The notes under the pieces were generated by a model. The model was not told the origin of the DNA. It made no database searches and saw only the letters and a program-made list of their open reading frames with translations. Source: an uncultured Clostridia bacterium (GTDB lineage Bacteria; Bacillota; Clostridia; Oscillospirales; Oscillospiraceae). From it: 52,277 nucleotides of DNA. Below, piece after piece: positions 8,385 to 15,739 of the stretch (its first letter is position 1; each line of letters begins with the position of its first letter). A program made the translations under genes and the position numbers. The stretch is taken from positions 1 to 52,277 of the forward strand of contig CANAZG010000011.1 in assembly GCA_947365965.1 (NCBI GenBank), in the 5' to 3' direction.

Positions 8385-8538
8385 ACAAAGATAAAAACGC
8401 AACGCACATCTGATAAGGTGTGCCAGAGCCGGTAGGTAGCCCGGCCGTCTCGCCGTACCGGCGAGGTAAGTAACCTGCCCCTCCTGGGTTGTCCGTTCTT
8501 TGTCCATAACGCATTTTTAGGAGGGAATGTTATGGACA
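8385..8538 (+). promoter_or_regulatory. Probable yjdF riboswitch with translation-control platform
   Basis: A structured leader of about 150 bases precedes a YjdF-family gene, the standard context of the yjdF riboswitch, which binds aza-aromatic compounds. Visible elements are the hairpin GCACATC / GGTGTGC (about 8404-8423), a GC hairpin CTCGCCG / CGGCGAG, and AGGT / ACCT arms near 8464-8475. CCCTCCT (8479-8485) is a perfect complement of the ribosome site AGGAGGG (8519-8525). TGTCCATAAC (8501-8510) is a perfect complement of GTTATGGACA (8529-8538), which contains the ATG. The two pairings overlap in pseudoknot order, so they look like alternative states. Class assignment rests on context and recalled motif, not on a covariance search. 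Confidence 0.75.
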
Positions 8539-8948
8539 CAGAGAGCGGAAGACTGACGGTATTTTTTGAGGACCCCTTCTGGGTCGGCGTTTTTGAGCGA
8601 ATCTCAGACGGGAAGCTGTCCGCGTGCAGGGTCATATTTGGCGCGGAGCCCAGGGACTGCGAGGTCTGGGACTTCATCCTCAAGCGCTACGATGGGCTGA
8701 AGTTCAGTCCGACGGTTGCAGTCGAGGGGAGACAGACTGCGGATCATCCCAAGCGCAGGCAGCGCGGCGCCAGAGAGCAGTTGCGGGCTTCGGGCGTCGG
8801 CACCAAGTCCCAGCAGGCGTTGCAGGCGCAGCGGGAGGAGCGGAAAACCCAAAGGAAGCAGAGAGGCAAAGAGCGGCAGAACGCCGAGAAGCAGCGCCGG
8901 TTTGATCTGAAACAGCAAAAACGAAAGGCGAAGCGGAGAGGCCACTGA
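8532..8948 (+). CDS. yjdF: YjdF family protein (DUF2992)
   Basis: A 138-residue protein matching the YjdF family. It has a compact N-terminal domain (LTVFFEDPFWVGVFERISDGKL...VIFGAEPRDCEVWDFIL) and a highly basic, glutamine-rich coiled tail (about residues 75-138, many K/R/Q). The molecular function is unknown. In other Firmicutes it is under the yjdF riboswitch that senses aza-aromatic, possibly toxic, compounds. Here it lies next to a drug exporter and its regulator, compatible with a xenobiotic response. The ATG at 8532 is inside a predicted leader stem, with ribosome site AGGAGGG. Confidence 0.85.
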   Translation: MDTESGRLTVFFEDPFWVGVFERISDGKLSACRVIFGAEPRDCEVWDFILKRYDGLKFSPTVAVEGRQTADHPKRRQRGAREQLRASGVGTKSQQALQAQREERKTQRKQRGKERQNAEKQRRFDLKQQKRKAKRRGH

Positions 8949-8955
8949 ACACAAT

Positions 8956-9002
8956 ATTACGCCGGTGGATTTCATCAAAAGGATGAAATCCACCGGCGTA
9001 AT
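8956..9002. terminator. Long perfect hairpin between yjdF and pfk
   Basis: 21-bp perfect arms (8956-8976 and 8982-9002) around a five-base loop AAAAG, placed between two convergent genes. There is no clear U-tract on either side, but it probably stops transcription in both directions. Confidence 0.65.
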
Positions 9003-9035
9003 GGTCTCTTGGGGAAAAGTCGGATAGTCCGGCCC

Positions 9036-10109
9036 TCAGTCGCCGAAGCTGATGCCCAGGAGCTTGGCCTCCTTGACAATGGAGGACTCCGGGTCCACCA
9101 TCTTCAGCTTGCCGGCCACCTCCTCCAGGGGCACCCTCACAATCTCCCGGTTCTTGTAGCCCACCATGAAGCCGTACTTGCCCTTCAGGATCAACTCGCC
9201 TGCCTCGCTGCCCAGCCGGGAGGCGAACACCCGGTCATAGGGGCAGGGGCTGCCGCCCCGCTGGGTGTGGCCGGGCACCGTTACCCGCACCTCCAGGCCG
9301 CACCGCTCCCGCAGCTTCTCGGCGATCTCGTAGGACACGGAGGGGTACTTGTAGTTGGCCATCTTTTTCTTGTACTCCTTCTTGCTCAGCGCCGCGTCCT
9401 TCCTGGAGATGGCCCCCTCGGCCACGGCCAGGATGGTGAAGCGGCTGCCGCCGTCGTGGCGGGCCTTGATCTTCCTGGCCAGCTTGTCGATATCATAAGG
9501 GATTTCGGGGATGAGGATGATGTCCGCGCCGCCGGCAATGCCCGCGTTCAGCGTCAGCCAGCCCACCTTGTGGCCCATGACCTCCACGATGAAAATCCGG
9601 CCGTGGGAGGCGGCGGTGGTGTGGATACAGTCGATGGCGTCCGTGGCCACGTTCACCGCGCTCTGGAAGCCGAAGGTCATATCCGTGCCCCAGAGGTCGT
9701 TGTCAATGGTCTTGGGCAGGGTAATGATGTTGAGCCCCTCCTGGCGCAGCAGGTTGGCGGTCTTGTGGGTGCCGTTGCCGCCCAGAATCACCAGGCAGTC
9801 CAGCTGGAGCTTGTAGTAGGTCTGCTTCATGGCGGCCACCTTGTCCACGCCGTCCTCCCCGGGGACCTGGATGGTCTTGAAGGGGGTGCGGCTGGTGCCC
9901 AGGAAGGTGCCGCCCTTGGTGAGGATGCCGGTGAAGTCGGCGTAGGTGAGCAGCCGGAAGCGGCCGTAGATCAGGCCCTGGTAGCCGTCCTGGAAGCCGT
10001 AGATTTCCACCTGCTCCCCGGAGTTGAACAGCGCCTTGGCGACGCCCCGCATGGCCGCGTTCAGGGCCTGACAGTCCCCGCCGCTGGTCAGCATACCGAT
10101 TCGCTTCAT
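9036..10109 (-). CDS. 6-phosphofructokinase, atypical active-site signature
   Basis: Phosphorylates fructose-6-phosphate in glycolysis. The product has about 357 residues. The start is the ATG at 10107-10109 (MKRIGMLTSGGD) with ribosome site AAAGGAGGG; longer reading-frame extensions lack such a site. The fold signatures LTSGGD, TIDND (catalytic Asp136), VEVMGH and PGHTQRGG are present. The magnesium/donor loop reads GGNGT (Asn112, where ATP enzymes have Asp), and the following loop reads PKTIDND (Lys133). In the E. coli frame, Gly at position 104 points to ATP and Lys at position 124 to pyrophosphate, so the phosphoryl donor is uncertain. It is alone between convergent yjdF and the upstream xanthine dehydrogenase gene. 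Confidence 0.93.
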   Translation of the reverse strand: MKRIGMLTSGGDCQALNAAMRGVAKALFNSGEQVEIYGFQDGYQGLIYGRFRLLTYADFTGILTKGGTFLGTSRTPFKTIQVPGEDGVDKVAAMKQTYYKLQLDCLVILGGNGTHKTANLLRQEGLNIITLPKTIDNDLWGTDMTFGFQSAVNVATDAIDCIHTTAASHGRIFIVEVMGHKVGWLTLNAGIAGGADIILIPEIPYDIDKLARKIKARHDGGSRFTILAVAEGAISRKDAALSKKEYKKKMANYKYPSVSYEIAEKLRERCGLEVRVTVPGHTQRGGSPCPYDRVFASRLGSEAGELILKGKYGFMVGYKNREIVRVPLEEVAGKLKMVDPESSIVKEAKLLGISFGD

Positions 10110-10185
10110 GATAAACCCTCCTTTAATCCTTCGCGGGCCGACCGCAGACGGCGGGGCGGCCCCCGTTTCGCGTTGTGCCGCTTTG

Positions 10186-10214
10186 ATTATAGATCTTTTT
10201 TTTTCAGCGCACAA
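10186..10214 (-). promoter_or_regulatory. Promoter of the phosphofructokinase gene
   Basis: Minus strand -10 TATAAT (10186-10191), 17-base spacer, weak -35 TTGTGC (10209-10214), about 75 bases before the start codon. Confidence 0.6.
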
Positions 10215-10249
10215 GAGAAAATCAGCCGGGAGGCCGCCAAAATTTCCCC

Positions 10250-12805
10250 CTATTTTTTAACCCTGCTGTAGGGCGTTCCCTCCAGGGGCAGGCTGTAGCG
10301 CCGCTTTCCGTCGTAGCGGAAATAGGCGTCCGCAATGGCGGGAGCGGTGGGGATGGAGGTGATCTCCCCGATGCCGATGGCCCCGCAGGCCACGTCCAGC
10401 CCCGGTTTCTCCACCACAATGGCCTTGATCTCCGGGACCTGATCGGCCTTGAAGAGGCCCAAAGTCCCGAACTTGGCCGTGGGGCGGCAGTCCGTCACCG
10501 GATACTGCTCCGTGAGGGCGAAGCCCATGCTCATTACCACCCCGCCCTCGATCTGCCCCTCGCAGGAGAGGGGGTTCACCGCCCGGCCCACGTCGTGGGC
10601 CGCCACCATGCGCTCAATTTTTCCGTCCTCCCCCACCACGCACAGCTGGGTGGCGTAGCCGTAGGCCACGTGGCTGACCGGGTTGGGCACGTCCGCCCCC
10701 AGGGGGTCCGTCCTGGCCAGATACTCGCCGTAGTACTCCCTGCCCTCCAGCTGCGCCAGGGTCCGGCCCTCCAGATCCCGTTTCAGGTCCTGGCAGGCCC
10801 GGCGGCAGGCCTCGCCGGTGATGAGGGTCTGGCGGGAGCCGGAGGTGGTGCCGGAGTCGGGGGCGTCGAAGGTGTTGGCCCGCTCATAGACCACGTCCTC
10901 CCCCTCCAGCCCCAGCTGGCCGCAGCACATCTGGGTCAGCACCGTGCCCAGGCCCTGGCCGATGCAGGAGGCGCCGGCCTGAATGTGGACCTTCCCGCCC
11001 CGGACCACCAGCCGGCACCGGCCCGTGTCCGGGATACCAACGCCCACGCCGGCGTTCTTCATGGCGCAGGCGAGACCGGCGTATCTGGCGGCGTCGTAGT
11101 AGGGTTTCACCGCCTCCAGGGTCTCCACCAGCCCGGTCTCCGGGCCCACGATCTGCCCATTGGGCAGGGTCTCGCCGGGGCGGATGGCGTTGCGGTAGCG
11201 GATCTCCCAGGGGGAGATGCCCACCAGGTCCGCCATCTCGTTGAGCAGGGTCTCCACGCAGAAGCAGGTCTGGGTCACGCCGAACCCCCGGAAGGCCCCG
11301 GCGGGGGGATTGTTGGTGTAGTAGGCGTAGCCGTCGATCTGGAAGTTCTCGTAGTGGTAGGGGCCCGAGGCGTGGGTGCAGGCCCGCTCCAGCACCGGGC
11401 CCCCCAGGGAGGCGTAGGCCCCGGTGTCGGCGACGACGTTGGCCGCCACCCCCTGGATGACGCCGTTTTCATCGCAGCCCATGGCGAACTCCATCTCCAT
11501 GGGGTGGCGCTTGGGGTGGATGAGCAGGCTCTCCGCCCGGCTGAGCCTGCACTTCACCGGACGCCCGGTCAGGTACGCGGCCAGGGCGGCGTGGTGCTGG
11601 ACCGTCACATCCTCCTTGCCGCCAAAGCCGCCCCCCACCAGCATGTTCTTTACCTTCACCTTCTCCGGCGGCAGGCCCAGCATGGGGGCGGTCTCGTGCT
11701 GGGTGTCGTAGGTCCCCTGGTCCGAGGAGAGGATCATGACTCCGTCTCCGTCGGGGTAGGCCACGGCGCACTCCGGCTCCAGGAAGGCGTGCTCGGTGTA
11801 GGGGGTGGTGAAGCGGCGGGTGAGCACATGCTTGCTGCGGGCGATGGCCAGGGCGGCGTTGCCCCGCTGGATGTGTTTGTGGGCCAGCAAATTGCCGGAG
11901 GAGTGGACCAGGGGCGCGTCGTGGGCCATGGCCTCCTGGGGGGAGCGGACGGGGCGCAGGACCTCGTACTCCACCTGGACCATCCGCTTGGCCTTCTCCA
12001 GGATCTCCTGGCTCTCGGCCACAACGAGGCAGATGGCGTCCCCCAGGTAGTGGGTGGCGCTGCCCACGGGGATCATGGTGTCCCAGTCCTTCACCAGGTG
12101 GCCCACCTTGTTCTGTCCCGGGATGTCGGCGGCGGTGAACACCCCCGCCACCCCGGGCAGGGACCTGGCCTCCTCGGTGTGGATGGCCCGGACAATGGCC
12201 CGGGGGTGGGCGGAGCGGACCGCGGAGGCGTAGAGCATACCCTCCATGTAGATATCGTCCGGGTAGAGGCCCTCGCCCCGGACCTTCTCCGCCGTGTCCA
12301 CCCGGTGGACCCGGGCCCCCAGGGCCCAGGAGCGTTTTTGCTCCGGCAGCCGCCCCTGGCGGAGAATGGCCGCCGTCAGGCGCACGCCCTCAATGATCTT
12401 CACATACCCGGTGCAGCGGCAGATGTTGGTGCGCAGGGCGCGGCGGATCTCCGCCTCCGTGGGGTCCGGGTTCTGGTCCAGCAGGCCCTTGGCGGCCATC
12501 ACCATGCCGGGGATACAGAAGCCGCACTGGACCGCCCCCGCCTCCCCGAAGCCGTAGGTGTAGGCCTGCTTCTCAAATTCGCTGAGCCCCTCCACAGTGA
12601 GGACTGATTTGCCCTCCAGCTTGTCCGTGGTGAGCACGCAGGCCCGGACGGCCTTTCCGTCCAGCAGGATGGTGCAGGTGCCGCAGGCCCCCTCGCTGCA
12701 CCCGTCCTTCACAGAGGTCAGGCGCAGCTCGTCCCGCAGGAAGCGGATCAGTTTCTGGTTGTGATCGGCAGTTACGGTCCTGCCGTTGACTGTAAATGTG
12801 GCCAT
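10250..12805 (-). CDS. xdh: Selenium-dependent xanthine dehydrogenase (FAD-less molybdenum hydroxylase)
   Basis: Hydroxylates purines such as xanthine at a molybdopterin centre. The 851-residue chain fuses a [2Fe-2S] N-terminal half to the large molybdenum domain with no FAD domain. The plant-type ferredoxin cluster is at Cys36/41/44/56, and the second cluster at Cys94/97 and Cys129/131 (CGFC and CRC). The molybdenum half shows LVGGGFGGKED, PPAGAFRGFGVTQ and the C-terminal GIGEITSIPTAP with the likely catalytic glutamate. Length and single-chain layout match the family of selenium-dependent xanthine dehydrogenases that need YqeB/YqeC and SelD, all encoded at 42.8-45.5 kb here. It has its own promoter at 12856-12884. 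The electron acceptor is not evident from neighbours. Confidence 0.9.
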   Translation of the reverse strand: MATFTVNGRTVTADHNQKLIRFLRDELRLTSVKDGCSEGACGTCTILLDGKAVRACVLTTDKLEGKSVLTVEGLSEFEKQAYTYGFGEAGAVQCGFCIPGMVMAAKGLLDQNPDPTEAEIRRALRTNICRCTGYVKIIEGVRLTAAILRQGRLPEQKRSWALGARVHRVDTAEKVRGEGLYPDDIYMEGMLYASAVRSAHPRAIVRAIHTEEARSLPGVAGVFTAADIPGQNKVGHLVKDWDTMIPVGSATHYLGDAICLVVAESQEILEKAKRMVQVEYEVLRPVRSPQEAMAHDAPLVHSSGNLLAHKHIQRGNAALAIARSKHVLTRRFTTPYTEHAFLEPECAVAYPDGDGVMILSSDQGTYDTQHETAPMLGLPPEKVKVKNMLVGGGFGGKEDVTVQHHAALAAYLTGRPVKCRLSRAESLLIHPKRHPMEMEFAMGCDENGVIQGVAANVVADTGAYASLGGPVLERACTHASGPYHYENFQIDGYAYYTNNPPAGAFRGFGVTQTCFCVETLLNEMADLVGISPWEIRYRNAIRPGETLPNGQIVGPETGLVETLEAVKPYYDAARYAGLACAMKNAGVGVGIPDTGRCRLVVRGGKVHIQAGASCIGQGLGTVLTQMCCGQLGLEGEDVVYERANTFDAPDSGTTSGSRQTLITGEACRRACQDLKRDLEGRTLAQLEGREYYGEYLARTDPLGADVPNPVSHVAYGYATQLCVVGEDGKIERMVAAHDVGRAVNPLSCEGQIEGGVVMSMGFALTEQYPVTDCRPTAKFGTLGLFKADQVPEIKAIVVEKPGLDVACGAIGIGEITSIPTAPAIADAYFRYDGKRRYSLPLEGTPYSRVKK

Positions 12806-12855
12806 GTCGTCTCTCCTTTTCGGTCCGCCGGGCAGAGTGTACGGAATCTTCTCCT

Positions 12856-12884
12856 ATTATACCGGATGTTCTGGGTATATTCAA
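12856..12884 (-). promoter_or_regulatory. Promoter of the xanthine dehydrogenase gene
   Basis: Minus strand -35 TTGAAT (12879-12884), 17-base spacer, -10 TATAAT (12856-12861), about 50 bases before the start codon. Confidence 0.75.
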
Positions 12885-12924
12885 CAGGGAGGGGCCCACT
12901 TTTATGCGGGAGAGTGGATGGAAA

Positions 12925-12962
12925 CAAAAAAGAACCGCAGGAACGTAATTTCCTGCGGTTCT
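12925..12962 (-). terminator. Terminator after tRNA-Thr
   Basis: Read leftward, the stem AGAACCGCAGGAA / TTCCTGCGGTTCT is followed by a run of six T. It begins immediately after the CCA of the tRNA and keeps its transcript from entering the xanthine dehydrogenase gene. Confidence 0.9.
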
Positions 12963-13038
12963 TGGAGCTAGTAGCCAGATTCGAACTGGCGACCTACGCA
13001 TTACGAGTGCGTCGCTCTACCGACTGAGCTATACTAGC
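12963..13038 (-). tRNA. tRNA-Thr (anticodon CGU), CCA encoded
   Basis: Minus strand cloverleaf: acceptor GCTAGTA / TACTAGC, D-arm AGCTCAGTCGGTAGAGC, anticodon stem ACGCA / TGCGT with loop CTCGTAA (anticodon CGT), T-arm with GTTCGAATC, discriminator U, then CCA. The body spans 12966-13038. Confidence 0.96.
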
Positions 13039-13069
13039 AAAACGCTGAGCAGTGCCAAAAGACTAACAT

Positions 13070-13098
13070 AGTTTACACCACAAAGATCCGTTTGTCAA
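13070..13098 (-). promoter_or_regulatory. Promoter of tRNA-Thr
   Basis: Minus strand -35 TTGACA (13093-13098), 17-base spacer, -10 TAAACT (13070-13075). The rest of the gap up to 13389 shows only the next promoter. Confidence 0.8.
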
Positions 13099-13268
13099 GC
13101 GTTCATCCGGAGTAAGTGCATGTAAATTTATTAAAAACTCCTCGTGTCTGCGGCGGCCGGTCCGACCATTTGCCAGTGGGACCGCTTAAGCACCGTGTAT
13201 TCTCTGCCGCTCCGGCCCGGGGTGCTTGCCAATCCGGCCGCCCGCCCTCTCTTCTTTCCGCAACGCCC

Positions 13269-13299
13269 TTGACAAATCCCCCAAAGATGTTACTATAAT
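13269..13299 (+). promoter_or_regulatory. Probable promoter of the polysaccharide pair
   Basis: TTGACA (13269-13274), a 19-base spacer and TATAAT (13294-13299). Both hexamers are perfect but the spacing is longer than usual. It lies 90 bases before the ORF at 13390. I see nothing else in 13099-13389. Confidence 0.55.
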
Positions 13300-13389
13300 C
13301 AAATAAGCTCGACACAAGCGCGCATCTTCGCGGGCCGCCGGTTCCGGAGCAACCGCGTTCGAGTACACTGCTCTATGAGGTGATACGTT

Positions 13390-15729
13390 ATGTCCAAATA
13401 CCGCAAGAAGAGCGCCCATGTTCTGGGCGCGCCCGCCGTCTGGCAGAAGGTGTCTGTCCCTGTTCTGGCGGCGTTGTACTTTCTCCTGGTCTGCCTGACC
13501 TCCTCCAGCACCGTCAAGCCGGCGGTCCTGCTTCTGCTGGCCCTGGCCGTGGGCGCGGCGGCGGTGTTCTTCCGCCGCCTGCGGGAGCGGCTGCACCTGC
13601 CGCTTCTTGTCCTTGCGCTGGTAGTGCTCATGGACGGCCTTTCCACCTTCTACGCCAGAAGCGGGAAGTTCGCCCTCTACGAGTTCCTCAAGCCCCTGGC
13701 CGCATTCTGTCTGGCCCTGCTGCTGCTGACCATGAGGGACCGGGAGGACCAGTGCACGGGCCGCCGGGGCGCGGCGATCCTCTCCGGCTTCTCCGCCCTG
13801 GCGGGGCTGGTGAGCATTGACCTGCTCTCCACCCGGATCATCAGCGCCCCCGTCCTGGGCCTGCTGGGCCTGTTCACCCCGGACTACGCCAACCTGAGCG
13901 CGGTGGAGGAGGGGGTGCGCATGACCTCCCTGTTCACCAACCCCAACGTGTTCGCCGGCTGCGTGGGCCTGGGCACCCTCCTGAGCCTGGGGCTGGTTAT
14001 CTCCTCCACAGGGCGGGAGCGGATCGTCCATCTGGTCTGCCTGTACATCAACGCCCTGTCCTTCCTGCTGGCCTTCAGCATGGGCGCCAGCGGCATGATC
14101 GCCCTGGCCTTCCTCGTCTACCTGCTGCTGGAGCGCCCGGAGCGCCGGGCCCAGCTGCTGCTGCTCATGGTGGAGACCCTGATCCTCAGCGTGGCCGCAG
14201 CCTTCCTCATCTCCCTGACCTCCTTCACCGCCTGGACCGGATTCCGGCCGGTGCCCCTGCTGTGCGTCGTCGCAGGGGCGACCCTGCTGTGCCTACTGGA
14301 CCGCCTGTGCCGCCCCCTGGCGGACAAGCTCTCCGGCCGCAGCCGGATGGCCCTGGTCCTCACCGGCGTGATCCTGGCCGCCGTGGCCCTCTTCGCCCTG
14401 GCGGCCTACAACCTTACCGGCGGCGCCAGCCTCCAGCCCGGTCAGTCCCTGCGCCGGGCCGCCTACCCGGAGCCCGGCGACTACGCCCTGGAGACGGAGG
14501 CGGAGGGCGATGTGTCGGTATTCATCGAGAGCCAGAACCAGCAGGAGACCATGATGCACACCAGCACCCCCCTCTACCAGGGTCCCCTGGCCGGGGCCTC
14601 CTTCTCCGTGCCGGAGGACAGTCTGGTGGTCTACTTCAACTTTACCGCCAACAGCGAGGCACGGCTGGAGAGCGCCGCCTGCGCCGGCGGGGCCGGCAGC
14701 TGTGATGTCCCCCTGGGCTACAAGCTGCTGCCCGGCTTTATCGCCAACCGTCTCCAGGGTCTGTGGGCCAACCAAAACGCCATCCAGCGCTTTGTCTTCT
14801 TCTCCGACGGCATGAAGCTCTTCGGCCGCAGTCCGGTGATCGGCCTGGGCCTGGGGGCCTTTGAGAACGGCGTGAAGAGCGTCCAGAGCTTCTACTATGA
14901 GACCAAGTATGCCCACAACCACTATATCCAGGTCCTGGTGGAGACCGGCGCGGTGGGCTTTGTCCTGTTCATCGGCCTGCTGGCCTCCTCCGGGGCGGCG
15001 GTGTGGTTTGCCCGGAAGCGGGAGAACCCCCTCATCCCAGCTCTGGGCGCGGCCCTGGTCTTCATGGCCGGCCACGCGGTCACGGAGGTCACCTTCTCCA
15101 CCTACGCCTACCTGCCCATCGCCTTCGGCGTGATCGCCCTCATCAACCTCTGCTGCGGGGACGCCATCCCCCTGCCGGAGCTGGGCGGCATGGCGAAAAA
15201 CGGCGTTCTGGCGGCCATTCCCGCCCTGCTGATCGTCTTCGGCGTCATGCTCTCGGGGAACATGTCCGCCCAGCGGCTGGCCTCCCACGCCTCCTCCTTC
15301 TCGGACCTGGACCGGGCGGTGTCCATGGACAGGTTCGAGTGGGCGGACTACATGCTGGGCTACGTCAACAGCACCCTCACGGTGGAGACGGACGAGACCA
15401 TCCGCCAGCAGGCGGATGTCTACGCGGCCCGTCTGGCCCAGGTGGACTCCAACACCGTGCCCATCTATCTGGCGGAGTACTACTTCTCCACAGGCCGTAC
15501 GGAGCTGGGCCTGGAGATGGTGGAGAAATACGTGGACTACGTCTCCTCGGACCAGAACGCATGGCAGACCGCCTTCTCCCTCCTGGAGGGGTATGAGACG
15601 GACTCGGAGGTCTTCCGCGCCGGCGTGGTCCGCATTGCCGGGCTCCTGGAGGACTGGAACGCCCGGAACATGGGCGGCGTGGCCCTGACGGAGGCCAATC
15701 TGGCGTTTATCGCCCGCATGGGCGGCTAG
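13390..15729 (+). CDS. O-antigen ligase/polymerase-like membrane protein (Wzy_C type)
   Basis: The 779-residue polytopic protein has about a dozen membrane helices. An extracytoplasmic loop (about residues 345-450) is inserted among them, and a soluble helical C-terminal part of about 150 residues follows. The region PVIGLGLGAFENGVKS...KYAHNHYIQVLVETGAVGF is the characteristic O-antigen ligase/polymerase segment (GxGxG, HNxYIQ, EtGxxG). Such proteins link or polymerise undecaprenyl-linked glycans outside the membrane. The start ATG follows GAGGTGATACGTT. The initiating sugar transferase follows after ten bases, so the two form an operon. The substrate is unknown; no glycosyltransferases or flippase lie beside it. 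Confidence 0.8.
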   Translation: MSKYRKKSAHVLGAPAVWQKVSVPVLAALYFLLVCLTSSSTVKPAVLLLLALAVGAAAVFFRRLRERLHLPLLVLALVVLMDGLSTFYARSGKFALYEFLKPLAAFCLALLLLTMRDREDQCTGRRGAAILSGFSALAGLVSIDLLSTRIISAPVLGLLGLFTPDYANLSAVEEGVRMTSLFTNPNVFAGCVGLGTLLSLGLVISSTGRERIVHLVCLYINALSFLLAFSMGASGMIALAFLVYLLLERPERRAQLLLLMVETLILSVAAAFLISLTSFTAWTGFRPVPLLCVVAGATLLCLLDRLCRPLADKLSGRSRMALVLTGVILAAVALFALAAYNLTGGASLQPGQSLRRAAYPEPGDYALETEAEGDVSVFIESQNQQETMMHTSTPLYQGPLAGASFSVPEDSLVVYFNFTANSEARLESAACAGGAGSCDVPLGYKLLPGFIANRLQGLWANQNAIQRFVFFSDGMKLFGRSPVIGLGLGAFENGVKSVQSFYYETKYAHNHYIQVLVETGAVGFVLFIGLLASSGAAVWFARKRENPLIPALGAALVFMAGHAVTEVTFSTYAYLPIAFGVIALINLCCGDAIPLPELGGMAKNGVLAAIPALLIVFGVMLSGNMSAQRLASHASSFSDLDRAVSMDRFEWADYMLGYVNSTLTVETDETIRQQADVYAARLAQVDSNTVPIYLAEYYFSTGRTELGLEMVEKYVDYVSSDQNAWQTAFSLLEGYETDSEVFRAGVVRIAGLLEDWNARNMGGVALTEANLAFIARMGG

Positions 15730-15739
15730 AGGAGCGCCG

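Noticed and set aside
10595-12607. 670-codon open frame opposite the xanthine dehydrogenase gene
   Set aside because: Low-complexity Gly/His/Val/Leu composition typical of antisense frames; the opposite strand encodes a full, motif-complete enzyme.
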